A DNA stretch of 39,632 nt. It comes from an uncultured Lachnospiraceae bacterium. Its GTDB lineage: Bacteria > Bacillota > Clostridia > Lachnospirales > Lachnospiraceae. The notes under the pieces were generated by a model, which was given only the letters and a program-made list of their open reading frames with translations, did no database searches and was not told the DNA's origin. This document shows positions 1 through 8,641 of this stretch, piece after piece. The position numbers were made by a program, and so were the translations under genes. How positions within the stretch are numbered: the first letter of the stretch is position 1; every line of letters begins with the position of its first letter. Where the stretch lies: assembly GCA_934437985.1 (NCBI GenBank), contig CAKSBI010000021.1:1-39632 (forward strand), in the 5' to 3' direction.

Positions 1-17
1 CAAGAATAATATTTACT

Positions 18-23
18 TGTCAA
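18..23 (-). promoter_or_regulatory. Possible -35 box near left edge
   Basis: A perfect TTGACA hexamer reads on the minus strand in the gene-free first 90 bases, downstream of feoAB. The expected -10 region would fall at or beyond the window edge, so the promoter cannot be confirmed. I see no clear terminator for the feo operon in these 90 bases. Confidence 0.25.
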
Positions 24-90
24 AGTTCAATGCTAGAGTTTTGCTGGCATGATCACTCAAGATTCCGAGAGATCATATTATCTTAATTTT

Positions 91-2472
91 TTAAATAATC
101 ACAATACATATCAGCCTGCAGATTAATGCACATACCCATGCAATACCACATTGCCCGGCCACAATTGCAAGCGCCCATTTTTTTCCAAGTTCACGTCTTA
201 CTGACGCAATAGCCGCAATACATGGTGTATATAACAGGCAGAATATAAGTAACGGCAGCGCGGTCGCGGCATCAAGTACATCTGCAATCCCTGCTGTACC
301 CGAATATAATACAGTCAGGGTAGACACAACGCTCTCCTTAGCCATAAAGCCACCGATAAGTGCGGTTGATATTTTCCAGTCACCGAATCCGAGCGGTGCA
401 AATACCGGCGCAATAATTCCGGCAATTCCTGCAAGAATACTGTCCTTTGAATCATCAACCAATGAAAATCTCATATCAAATGACTGCAGGAACCATATAA
501 TTATTGTTGCGATGAATATAACCGTGAATGCCCTCTTCAGAAAATCCGCTGCTTTTTCCCACAGCAGCCTTGTAACATTTTTTATTCCGGGCATACGATA
601 ATTCGGCAATTCCATTACGAACGGCACTGCTTCCCCGGAAAACATTGTGTTTTTCATAATAAGCGCAACAACTATACCCATTATGATTCCAATAACATAT
701 AGCAATATCATTACAGGAACCTCATATCCATCGAAAAAAGCATCAGCAAAAAAGGCATATATCGGAAGCTTTGCTGAACAGCTCATAAATGGGGTGAGCA
801 GTATTGTCATCTTACGGTCACGCTCTGATGGCAGTGTCCTTGTCGCCATAACCCCGGGTACCGTACAGCCAAAGCCTATAAGCATCGGTACAATACTTCT
901 TCCTGACAGGCCAATCCTCCTAAGCAGCTTATCCATAACAAATGCAACTCTTGCCATATATCCCGTATCTTCAAGTAACGACAGGAAAAAGAACAATGTC
1001 ACAATTACTGGAAGAAAGCCCAGCACGCTTCCTACCCCTGCAAATATTCCATCAATTATCAGGGAATGAAGGGTTTCATTTATATTCCAGTTAGTTAAAA
1101 ATGAATCTATCCCTTCGGTGAGCAGGTCAATAAGCATCTGCAGCAGCGACTGCAGACCTGCCCCTATCACATTAAACGTAAGCCAGAATATCAGACCCAT
1201 TATTCCGATAAATGCAGGGATTGCCGTATATTTCCCGGTCAGCACTTTGTCAATGCGCCTGCTCCTTATATGCTCCTTACTTTCAGTTGGTTTGACAACT
1301 GTTGCATCCACAAGCCTGTTAATAAAATTAAATCTCATATCTGCTATTGCAGCCTGCGAATCAAGTCCCCTCTCCTTTTCCATCTGAATAATAATATGCT
1401 CGAGCATATCCTTTTCATTATCTGAAAGATTAAGCATATCAAGGATTCTGTCATCACGTTCCACAAGCTTGGTGGCTGCAAACCTTATGGGAATTCCTGC
1501 CGCAGCAGCATGGTCTTCAATAAGGTGCATGATACCATGGAGACATCTGTGTACTGCCCCGCCATAATCCCTTTCACTGCAGAAATCCTTCCTTCCGGGA
1601 CTCTCCTGGTATTTTGCGACGTGGACAGCATGCTCCACAAGTTCACTAACACCTTCATTTTTTGCTGCTGATATAGGAACCACCGGAATCCCAAGCATAG
1701 CTTCCATCTCATTAATCCTGACAGAACCGCCATTACCACGCACCTCATCCATCATATTAAGTGCCAGCACCATGGGAACATCAAGCTCCATAAGCTGCAT
1801 GGTCAGATACAGATTCCTCTCAATGTTAGTTGCATCAACTATATTGATGATACCGGTTGGTTTCTCACCTATAATAAACTGCCTGGTAACAATCTCCTCC
1901 TTGCTGTATGGGGACATCGAATATATTCCCGGCAGATCAGTCACCTCAGTATTACTTATACCGACAATAGGTCCGCTTTTTCTATCAACAGTAACACCCG
2001 GAAAATTACCTACATGCTGGTTAGAGCCTGTAAGCTGGTTAAACAGCGTTGTCTTACCGCAGTTCTGGTTTCCGGCAAGTGCAAATGTCAGCTTTGTTGT
2101 ATCAGGCAGCGGATTTTCACTACATTTCTCATGATATCTGCCACCCTCACCAAGACCCGGATGCTCAGTACGGCTTTTTGCTGCTTTCCCTGCCCTATAC
2201 ATTCCGTTTTCCTTCATGCAGGTACCGGCACTGCCGCTTTTACTTTCCCTTACAGGGTCAATAACAATCTTCTTGGCATCATCAAGCCTTAATGTAAGCT
2301 CATAGCTGTGTATCCTGAACTCTATCGGGTCTCCCATGGGTGCATACTTAACCAGCGTAATCCTTGCACCGGGTATCAGCCCCATATCGAGGAAATGGTG
2401 CCTTAGTGCACCATCTCCCCCTACTTCTTTAATTATTCCGCTCTGTCCTGTCTTAAGTGATGTAAGCTTCAT
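91..2472 (-). CDS. feoB: Ferrous iron transporter, FeoA-FeoB fusion
   Basis: GTP-dependent Fe(II) importer of the inner membrane. Residues 1-75 form an SH3-like FeoA domain. A poorly conserved linker of about 55 residues follows. The FeoB G domain has G1 at 134-142 (GNQNCGKTT), G3 DLPG at 179-182 and G4 NMMD at 239-242. The remainder is polytopic membrane with two Gate-type segments carrying the cysteine-containing motifs GCTVPG and SCSAKLP. The length of 793 residues equals a usual FeoB plus a FeoA. The ATG at 2472 is preferred over an upstream in-frame TTG at 2478, because AGGAG lies nine bases before the ATG. That AGGAG overlaps the TAG stop of the TPM-domain gene, so the two are translationally close and probably one operon. 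No separate feoA or feoC is seen. The family assignment is near certain. Confidence 0.97.
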   Translation of the reverse strand: MKLTSLKTGQSGIIKEVGGDGALRHHFLDMGLIPGARITLVKYAPMGDPIEFRIHSYELTLRLDDAKKIVIDPVRESKSGSAGTCMKENGMYRAGKAAKSRTEHPGLGEGGRYHEKCSENPLPDTTKLTFALAGNQNCGKTTLFNQLTGSNQHVGNFPGVTVDRKSGPIVGISNTEVTDLPGIYSMSPYSKEEIVTRQFIIGEKPTGIINIVDATNIERNLYLTMQLMELDVPMVLALNMMDEVRGNGGSVRINEMEAMLGIPVVPISAAKNEGVSELVEHAVHVAKYQESPGRKDFCSERDYGGAVHRCLHGIMHLIEDHAAAAGIPIRFAATKLVERDDRILDMLNLSDNEKDMLEHIIIQMEKERGLDSQAAIADMRFNFINRLVDATVVKPTESKEHIRSRRIDKVLTGKYTAIPAFIGIMGLIFWLTFNVIGAGLQSLLQMLIDLLTEGIDSFLTNWNINETLHSLIIDGIFAGVGSVLGFLPVIVTLFFFLSLLEDTGYMARVAFVMDKLLRRIGLSGRSIVPMLIGFGCTVPGVMATRTLPSERDRKMTILLTPFMSCSAKLPIYAFFADAFFDGYEVPVMILLYVIGIIMGIVVALIMKNTMFSGEAVPFVMELPNYRMPGIKNVTRLLWEKAADFLKRAFTVIFIATIIIWFLQSFDMRFSLVDDSKDSILAGIAGIIAPVFAPLGFGDWKISTALIGGFMAKESVVSTLTVLYSGTAGIADVLDAATALPLLIFCLLYTPCIAAIASVRRELGKKWALAIVAGQCGIAWVCALICRLICIVII

Positions 2473-2484
2473 GTTCAATTACTC

Positions 2485-3300
2485 CTAAAAACTGCCGCTG
2501 TGATGTGAACCTTCCGAGCTTCCCGACGATGAAGATGATGATTCTTCAATCTTTCTTCTTGTCTCTGTAGAATGCGTATAATGATCATTACGTGAACTTA
2601 CCTTAAAGCTTCCCTCTGTCACATAACTACGTGCCTCAACCTTCTTTTCAACAGACTTCATCTTTCCGGTCAGGATACTGCTGACAATAACCATAACAAT
2701 AATTCCCATTGCTAATGCAATCCCCCAGTTAAAGATGTAATAACCGGTTGAACCCTTGAAAGAAAAAATCTTACCTGCTGCTGCATTGCTAAGTACATAA
2801 TCACACTCATCAAGATAATGTGAAAGCGCATCTGCCCACTGATTTTCATGCAGGTCATCATAGATTGCATCAATGATCATATCATCAGCAACGTAATCAT
2901 TGAATATCTTCTTTCCCTCTTCACCAAAGGTATAAACATCGTACTCCCTGTCACCTATACTGAAAAACAAAAGAACTCCGTTAGGTTTTATATCGTATGG
3001 TGCATTTTGATAAAAATAATATGCAGCATCCTCAACGTCTGACCCAAGATCAGCATAGCTGTCAACAACGGCAATATATACTCCGATCTCCGCATTATTG
3101 ACCGAAGGATAATTCTCTGCTATCGTCTGCAGCTTAGTATCTATCTCCTGCAGTTCGCTTTCTGAAACTTCTGTAGTATCTGAATATATGCCATAATCAC
3201 TTACCAGCACCTCATCTGTCCCGGCTGCCAAAGCTTTTACCGGCATAACCGCAGTCATAATCAGGCAGAACATTATAAATAGCCTTAAATACTTCTTCAC
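2485..3300 (-). CDS. TPM-domain membrane protein (YgcG/YdjH-like)
   Basis: This 271-residue protein has a signal peptide at about residues 1-26, an extracytoplasmic TPM (TLP18.3/Psb32/MOLO-1) domain of about 130 residues, one transmembrane segment after it, and a cytoplasmic tail. The tail ends in a serine/glycine/histidine-rich stretch finishing GSHHSGSF, typical of YgcG-type proteins. The start is taken as GTG at 3300, with AAGGAG nine bases upstream. A longer frame begins at 3339 but would overlap the preceding gene and spoil the signal peptide. TPM proteins have been proposed as phosphatases or as assembly/repair factors; the activity is unproven. Its neighbours, a zinc-ribbon membrane protein and an SPFH protein, match the B. 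subtilis ydjG-ydjH-ydjI set, so a membrane-stress role is inferred. Confidence 0.82.
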   Translation of the reverse strand: MKKYLRLFIMFCLIMTAVMPVKALAAGTDEVLVSDYGIYSDTTEVSESELQEIDTKLQTIAENYPSVNNAEIGVYIAVVDSYADLGSDVEDAAYYFYQNAPYDIKPNGVLLFFSIGDREYDVYTFGEEGKKIFNDYVADDMIIDAIYDDLHENQWADALSHYLDECDYVLSNAAAGKIFSFKGSTGYYIFNWGIALAMGIIVMVIVSSILTGKMKSVEKKVEARSYVTEGSFKVSSRNDHYTHSTETRRKIEESSSSSSGSSEGSHHSGSF

Positions 3301-3316
3301 TGTATCATTCTCCTTC

Positions 3317-4474
3317 CTATGAACCAAATATAGTGGCAATCATTCCCCCAAGACCAACAAGTCCCGAAAGAAGTGTTACCCCGCCAAACACTGCAGCCCT
3401 GATAAGATTCCGTTTTCTTTTATCTATTGGCAGATCACCTGCAATCTTACCGGTCTGTCCGTTAACGACAAACATGTAATTCTTGTCTCTCCATCTGGTA
3501 TTAAGTATCCACACCGGAAGCAGCGCATATTTAACATCCCCTCGCTTCAGTCCTACTTTTCTTCCACGTTCTACAACTGTAGCATAGCCATGAATATCAT
3601 TACGCAGCAGCTCTGCTATCGAATTTTCACATCTCAGATCCGCCCTTTCCTTGCTCTCGTCAATCGATACATCATATTTGTCAGCAAGGAATCCCGGCAT
3701 ATATGCACTTGAGAATTCTGAAAGCTCCTTGTAATTGAACGGCTCGATCGAATCCATATAATCATCCGGCATCTTCTTCGACGCATCTGTCGGTATCTTT
3801 TCAAACGAAGCACTTCCCGAACGCGAAAGCGCATAATGGTCAGTTCTCGTTACCTCATAATCCCCACTTCTATAAGTATGTACTTTCGTTGCCGTATATG
3901 ATACGTTAGCCTTGGCCTCTGCTGAAAACAGCCAGAATGGGACGTACATTCCCTTAATCTCTTCGATATGATTTTCTTTTGAAAACTCCCGCGGCAAAAG
4001 CACCTTACCTTTGTAATGCTGTCTGAGCGCTTCCATTGCTGCCTTTTTATCAAGCTTAAATGGAATGATGTAATTCGGCTTAAGCTCCCCTGAGAGCTGT
4101 CCCGGAATAATTGTAGGATTATCACAATATGGGCAGCTTGTTGCTGCAGTTGTCTCATCGCATATGATCTCCGCTCCACAGGACGGACAGTTATACGACT
4201 TCATTCCATCACCATTACCCCATGAGTTCTCTATTGAGTCTGTGTTCCAGTTTGACGTATCCTCATCAAGATTATCAAATACAGCACCTTCGCTTACATT
4301 TTCTTTTTCAAATGCATCTGCTGCCTTCTTCTCATTTTCGGCATACATCTGCTCTATCTCAGAAACCTCATATACAGAACCACAGTAATCACATTCAAGC
4401 TTGCCGCTGGTTCCTGAAAAATGCAACGGTCCTGTACAGGCAGGACATTTATGATTTGTTATCTTTTCTGCCAC
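3317..4474 (-). CDS. Zinc-ribbon membrane-anchored protein (YdjG-like)
   Basis: This 385-residue protein carries two CxxC...CxxC zinc ribbons, one at residues 9-33 (CPAC...CDYC) and one at about 95-118 (CPSC...CPYC). A soluble central region follows, then a hydrophobic C-terminal anchor of about 25 residues. Such proteins are often mislabelled as PriA-like helicases because of the ribbons, but there is no helicase motif. The start is GTG at 4474 with GGGAA upstream; there is no better in-frame ATG. It sits between the SPFH gene (43 bases upstream) and the TPM gene, which starts 16 bases after its stop. The closest functional analogue I know is B. subtilis YdjG, a membrane partner of YdjI and PspA. 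The function here is inferred from context. Confidence 0.78.
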   Translation of the reverse strand: MAEKITNHKCPACTGPLHFSGTSGKLECDYCGSVYEVSEIEQMYAENEKKAADAFEKENVSEGAVFDNLDEDTSNWNTDSIENSWGNGDGMKSYNCPSCGAEIICDETTAATSCPYCDNPTIIPGQLSGELKPNYIIPFKLDKKAAMEALRQHYKGKVLLPREFSKENHIEEIKGMYVPFWLFSAEAKANVSYTATKVHTYRSGDYEVTRTDHYALSRSGSASFEKIPTDASKKMPDDYMDSIEPFNYKELSEFSSAYMPGFLADKYDVSIDESKERADLRCENSIAELLRNDIHGYATVVERGRKVGLKRGDVKYALLPVWILNTRWRDKNYMFVVNGQTGKIAGDLPIDKRKRNLIRAAVFGGVTLLSGLVGLGGMIATIFGS

Positions 4475-4517
4475 TCATTTCACTTCCCTTCTATAGTTAT
4501 CAAGAACAGCAATTGTC

Positions 4518-5864
4518 TTACACAATATCTCCATCATCAAACGGATCTCCACATTCAGGGCAGAACTTAGGCGGCTTAGCCGGATCAGCCGGCTCCCATC
4601 CACATTTATCACACTTATACTGCGGTATACCTGCCGGCTTTGGTGCTCCACATTCTGAACAGAACTTTCCCTTGTTAACAGCTCCACATGAACAGGTCCA
4701 GCCATCTGCCCCTGCAGCCGGCTTTTTAGCTCCACACTCTGTACAGAAGTTACCTGACACAACAGCTCCACATGAACATTTCCATTCACCAGCAGCTGCT
4801 GGGGCTTGCTGCTGTGGTGCCTGCTGCTGTGGTGCCTGCTGCTGTGGTGCCTGCTGCTGACCCATCTGATAGAGTGCCTGGGCATTCATTCCACCTGCCT
4901 GGTTAGCCATTCCCATTCCCATGAATGCCATTGCAGGTCCTGTTGCCGTATTAGAAGCGGCGCTCTTCATAGCTTCTGCCTGGGCGGCAACCATATGGGC
5001 AGCACCCCTTGTAGGATCCATATATGCAGTCTCCCTCTGCATATCCTTAATCATCTGTTCGTCTTCTTCACTGGCCTTGACGCTTGATACACCAAACTCC
5101 TGAATCTCGATACCTCTTCTTTCAGCCCATTTTTTACTGAGGACCTCATTAAGGGCATCTGCAATCTCCATTGTATGTGCAGGAAGTGCTGAATACCTTA
5201 CCCCCATTGCACTGATCTTGCCAAATGCCGGCTGTAGTGCCGTAAGAAGTTCTGACTTAAGCTGGCTGTCAATCTCACTTCTCTCATACGAATCCGAAAC
5301 ATTACCACATACATTGGTGTAGAATGAAACAGGATCCGTAATCTTATAACTGTATTCACCGAAGCAGCGTATTGATATATCTGTATCAATTCCCGCACGT
5401 TCGTCAACAACACGGAACGGAACCGGTGATGGCGTACCGTATTTGTTACCAACAATCTCTTTTGTGTTGATATAATATACCCTCTGGTCACTTCCGGCAC
5501 CACCACCGAATGTAAAACGCTTGCCAATGTTAGCAAATACTGCCGGTATTGACTTACTGAGTCCTCCATAGAACAATGAAGGCTCGGTAGACATATCATA
5601 TGTATAATCTCCCGGCTCAGCACAGATATCAACTACTTTTCCATTCTCAACGATAAGCATACACTGTCCGTCTGCTACTGCAATAACTGAACCATTTGAG
5701 ATAATATTCTCCTCTCCCTTAGTGTTCGACGACCTTCCGCTTACCCTTTTCCGACCCTTAACCACAAGCGTATCGACCGGAATAGCCTCACAGTATATGT
5801 ACTCCTTCCACTGGTCTGCAAGTACACCTCCTGCTGCTCCTGTAATTGCTTTAATTAATCCCAT
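4518..5864 (-). CDS. SPFH/virion-core-like protein with C-terminal zinc ribbons (YdjI-like)
   Basis: This 448-residue protein has an N-terminal SPFH (band 7-like) domain over about residues 40-280, starting with the MGLIKAI-type N-terminus usual for the YdjI group. A Met/Ala/Gln-rich linker at about 310-365 contains consecutive QQQAP repeats. Three zinc ribbons then follow at about 370-445 (CSCG...CTECG, CSCG...CSECG, CDKCG...CPECG). The ATG at 5864 has GGGAG nine bases upstream. It is the first gene of the operon. B. subtilis YdjI localises to the membrane and recruits the PspA stress protein; here pspA is absent from the window. The ribbons could mediate binding to the similarly ribboned neighbour. 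The family is clear and the role is inferred. Confidence 0.83.
   Translation of the reverse strand: MGLIKAITGAAGGVLADQWKEYIYCEAIPVDTLVVKGRKRVSGRSSNTKGEENIISNGSVIAVADGQCMLIVENGKVVDICAEPGDYTYDMSTEPSLFYGGLSKSIPAVFANIGKRFTFGGGAGSDQRVYYINTKEIVGNKYGTPSPVPFRVVDERAGIDTDISIRCFGEYSYKITDPVSFYTNVCGNVSDSYERSEIDSQLKSELLTALQPAFGKISAMGVRYSALPAHTMEIADALNEVLSKKWAERRGIEIQEFGVSSVKASEEDEQMIKDMQRETAYMDPTRGAAHMVAAQAEAMKSAASNTATGPAMAFMGMGMANQAGGMNAQALYQMGQQQAPQQQAPQQQAPQQQAPAAAGEWKCSCGAVVSGNFCTECGAKKPAAGADGWTCSCGAVNKGKFCSECGAPKPAGIPQYKCDKCGWEPADPAKPPKFCPECGDPFDDGDIV
4806..4862. repeat. 15-bp tandem repeat inside the SPFH gene
   Basis: Nearly four exact copies of a 15-base unit (TGCTGCTGTGGTGCC on the plus strand) encode the QQQAP repeats in the linker between the SPFH domain and the zinc ribbons. 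The period is a multiple of three, so copy-number change would lengthen or shorten the linker without shifting the frame. Confidence 0.9.
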
Positions 5865-5951
5865 ACTAATAAACTCCCTTCTAAAATTATTATTATATAT
5901 TTATGATATAATAACGCACTGTTATTATTAAATATCCCTATAACCTTTCTT

Positions 5952-6620
5952 CTAATCAAGCTCCAGGTTACCAAAATCAAATAAATCCCCCAATGCCGTC
6001 TGTAACGGTGCTTTAGGTCTTCTCGTCCTTTCAAGTAATTCTATCATACGCTTAGTCTCTGCATCATCCTTTGATGCAACATATAACTCAGCCGTATTAA
6101 CTGCATCCGTAAGGGCATCATGGGCAGTCCCGAGGAATTTCCTTCCAACTGCTTCTATTGCATTACTAAGTGACATCGGCCTGTCAAGACCTACAAGTCC
6201 TGAAAATGTCTTCTGAAAATCCTTCCACTTGTCAAATATTCCCAAGATATTTGAGTCCGGCTCTACATTCTTAAGCTTCATCTCATGAACCACCTGCCTG
6301 AAATCATTATCGCTCCACGCATATACCGCTTCGATATCACCTGCATCGCCGCACCATTCAAAGAAATATGTAATTGCTTCTTTAAACTCAGGCATATCAA
6401 GTAACATCTCTGTAGTAATTCCTGTAAGCCCGGTAATCCTCTCTTCAACAGCTTCATTATAAACCGGCTTAATGTACTGCTTAAATTCAGAAATCCTGCA
6501 ATTATTCCCATCAAGCATAACCGCACCAATCTCTATTATCTCATAATTACTTATCAGCCGCTCTTCTGCATATTCAACATCCACGGGATTCATCTCAAAA
6601 TCAACGAATATGTTCCGCAT
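5952..6620 (-). CDS. DnaQ-like 3'-5' exonuclease (DEDDh)
   Basis: This 222-residue single-domain protein has the DEDDh exonuclease fold. ExoI is the FVDFE motif with Asp7 and Glu9. ExoII lies near AWSDNDF (Asp104 or Asp106). ExoIII is H167-x4-D172 in HDALTD. This matches stand-alone exonucleases of the RNase T/KapD/DnaQ type, which remove 3' nucleotides from DNA or RNA; the substrate cannot be told from sequence. There is no polymerase or helicase fusion. The ATG at 6620 has GGAGG seven bases upstream, and a good promoter lies at 6678-6706. The gene is probably monocistronic, since the SPFH operon starts 87 bases downstream after an AT-rich gap. Confidence 0.85.
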   Translation of the reverse strand: MRNIFVDFEMNPVDVEYAEERLISNYEIIEIGAVMLDGNNCRISEFKQYIKPVYNEAVEERITGLTGITTEMLLDMPEFKEAITYFFEWCGDAGDIEAVYAWSDNDFRQVVHEMKLKNVEPDSNILGIFDKWKDFQKTFSGLVGLDRPMSLSNAIEAVGRKFLGTAHDALTDAVNTAELYVASKDDAETKRMIELLERTRRPKAPLQTALGDLFDFGNLELD

Positions 6621-6677
6621 CCTTTTACCTCCATATGATGACAGACCACCATATATTAAAATATCTATATATAATAA

Positions 6678-6706
6678 AGTATATCATTATATTGCTAATA
6701 TATCAA
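6678..6706 (-). promoter_or_regulatory. Promoter of the exonuclease gene
   Basis: The minus strand reads TTGATA, then 17 bases, then TATACT, each one mismatch from the SigA consensus. The exonuclease start codon is about 55 bases downstream. Confidence 0.65.
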
Positions 6707-6756
6707 TTATATCTCTTTTTTTCTTCTTAAATCTACAAAACAACACACAAATATAT

Positions 6757-6814
6757 GCAAAAAAAATAACGCATTTTATTTTCCATAAAACACCATCAGG
6801 CAAAATGCATTATT
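6757..6814 (-). terminator. Intrinsic terminator of the TrpXYZ-like operon
   Basis: A 13-bp stem (AATAATGCATTTT pairing with AAAATGCGTTATT, one G-U pair) encloses a loop of about 24 bases. On the minus strand it is followed by a run of eight T. It lies about 60 bases after the ATPase stop. The plus strand also ends in T, so it could act in both directions. Confidence 0.75.
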
Positions 6815-6873
6815 TTTTATATAATATTACCGATATAACTTAATCCGGACATTTACAAATGTATTGCAGCCTC

Positions 6874-7671
6874 TTATCCCAGTATAGCCTTATCATTTGC
6901 AAATTCCTCGCCGCTTGCCTCCTCAAACTTGTGGAGCAGGTCAGCAACTGTCAATCTTTTCTTATCCTCACCACATATATCAAGAATTACCTTTCCATCC
7001 ATCATCATAATAAGTCTGTTACCATGTGCGATAGCGTCCTTCATATTATGGGTTATCATAATTGTTGTAAGCTTATCCCTTGATACTATCTCATCAGTTG
7101 TCTGAAGAACCCTGGCTGCCGTCTTAGGATCCAGTGCTGCCGTATGCTCATCAAGAAGAAGGAGCTTCGGTTTTTTAAGTGAAGCCATAAGGAGAGTAAG
7201 CGCCTGCCTCTGACCACCTGATAAGAGTCCGACCTTTGAGGTCATTCTGTTTTCAAGCCCAAGTCCAAGTGAAGCGACAAGCTCCTTATACCCGGCCTTT
7301 TCAGACTGGCTGATACCCATCTTATGTACCCTCCTGTGCTCACCCCTCCGCCTTGCAAGTGCAAGATTCTCCTGAATCTCCATCGTTGCTGCAGTTCCGG
7401 TCATAGGGTCCTGAAAGACTCTTCCAAGATACCTTGCACGCTTATGTTCCGGGAGCTTTGTTACATCTATCCCATCGATTATAATATTACCACTGTCAAC
7501 AGGCCACACACCTGCAATAGCATTAAGCATGGTTGACTTGCCGGCACCATTGCCTCCTATCACAGTGACAAAATCCCCATCCTCCATTGTAAAGGAAAGT
7601 CCGTTAAGTGCAGTTTTCTCATTGACAGTTCCCGGATTAAAGGTTTTATATACATTCTTAATCTCTAACAT
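6874..7671 (-). CDS. ABC transporter ATP-binding protein (TrpZ-like)
   Basis: This 265-residue ABC ATPase has Walker A at 39-46 (GGNGAGKS), signature LSGGQ at 150-154, Walker B ending in DE at about 170-175 with a following D-loop, and a switch histidine in MITHNM. It belongs to the COG1101 type that pairs with COG4120 permeases and COG2984 binding proteins, as in streptococcal TrpXYZ tryptophan uptake. Its ATG overlaps the stop of the permease gene by one base (TAATG), showing translational coupling. It is last in the operon, before a terminator at 6757-6814. The family is confident; the substrate (tryptophan or another aromatic compound) is not determined. Confidence 0.9.
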   Translation of the reverse strand: MLEIKNVYKTFNPGTVNEKTALNGLSFTMEDGDFVTVIGGNGAGKSTMLNAIAGVWPVDSGNIIIDGIDVTKLPEHKRARYLGRVFQDPMTGTAATMEIQENLALARRRGEHRRVHKMGISQSEKAGYKELVASLGLGLENRMTSKVGLLSGGQRQALTLLMASLKKPKLLLLDEHTAALDPKTAARVLQTTDEIVSRDKLTTIMITHNMKDAIAHGNRLIMMMDGKVILDICGEDKKRLTVADLLHKFEEASGEEFANDKAILG

Positions 7672-8597
7672 TAATCTGCCTCCTTAACTGCTATATTCTT
7701 AGGCTTTGCAAGATATCTTGACTGCCAGTAAGGGACTGCAAGAAATACTGCAACTACAAGTGCTGATAACAGCTTAAGCCAGTTAGCATCAATACCAAAC
7801 CAGAGCACTGTCTGGATAACAAAGTAATATATCACCGAGCCAAATGCTACGCCAAGAAGCTTAAGGGCAAAATTCTTGAATATTTTTCCAAATATCGCTT
7901 CGCCAATAATTACTGCGGCAAGTCCGATGACAATTGCACCTTTTCCCATACTTGCATCTGCATATCCCTGGTACTGTGAAAGAAGCGCACTTGAAAGTGC
8001 AACAAGTCCATTTGAAATCATAAGGCCAAGCACCTTGTTGTAGTCCGTGTTAATCCCCTGTGCCCTTGCCATATTAGGGTTACAGCCTGTCGCACGCAAT
8101 GAACAGCCAAGCTCTGTCCCAAAAAATGCATATAATACTGCAATAACTGCAACTGTTATTACTGCAACGACAAGTATAGTATTCTTCCACACGGGAACTC
8201 CTCTTATAAATCTTAACGAAACAAGCAGATCATACTTATCTACATTAATTGCCTGATTTGACTTACCCATAATACCAAGGTTAATACTCCACAGCCCGAG
8301 CTGTGTAAGAATACCTGCAAGAATCGCCGGTATTCCCATAACTGTGTGGAATATACCTGTCATAAGTCCTACCAGAAGTCCGGCAATAAGCGCCGCTCCC
8401 ATTGCAACCCATACATTCCATCCGTTCTGCATAAGCATGATGCAGACCGCACCACCTGTACACATTGTCCCATCAACTGAAAGATCCGCTATATCAAGTA
8501 TCCTGAATGTTATGTATACTCCAATTGCCATTATCCCCCAGATAAGTCCCTGAGCGAGTGCTCCGGGAAGCGAGAAAATCAAATTACTTATATCCAT
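7671..8597 (-). CDS. ABC transporter permease (TrpY-like)
   Basis: This 308-residue polytopic protein of the COG4120 / branched-chain-type permease family has about eight hydrophobic segments. It contains the motif RATGCNPNMARAQGIN in a cytoplasmic loop, typical of this group. The ATG at 8597 is chosen over a longer frame from 8645, because GGAGG sits seven bases upstream and the longer frame would overlap the binding-protein gene. It would form the membrane pore with the downstream ATPase and take substrate from the upstream lipoprotein. Confidence 0.88.
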   Translation of the reverse strand: MDISNLIFSLPGALAQGLIWGIMAIGVYITFRILDIADLSVDGTMCTGGAVCIMLMQNGWNVWVAMGAALIAGLLVGLMTGIFHTVMGIPAILAGILTQLGLWSINLGIMGKSNQAINVDKYDLLVSLRFIRGVPVWKNTILVVAVITVAVIAVLYAFFGTELGCSLRATGCNPNMARAQGINTDYNKVLGLMISNGLVALSSALLSQYQGYADASMGKGAIVIGLAAVIIGEAIFGKIFKNFALKLLGVAFGSVIYYFVIQTVLWFGIDANWLKLLSALVVAVFLAVPYWQSRYLAKPKNIAVKEAD

Positions 8598-8641
8598 AAT
8601 AACCTCCAAAAAAATCAAACATACGCCGCCGGTGCAACAGA

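Noticed and set aside
3317..4474. Primosomal helicase (PriA-like) identity of the zinc-ribbon protein
   Set aside because: No Walker motifs or helicase motifs are present; only the ribbons are shared.
4222..4860. Plus-strand open frame opposite the zinc-ribbon and SPFH genes
   Set aside because: The frame is a by-product of repeats and codon bias in two well-supported minus-strand genes; the product has low-complexity Cys/Ala runs only.
5880..5945. Promoter of the SPFH operon in the AT-rich gap
   Set aside because: TATAAT-like hexamers are abundant, but no -35 box is found at 16-18 bases, so no site could be chosen.
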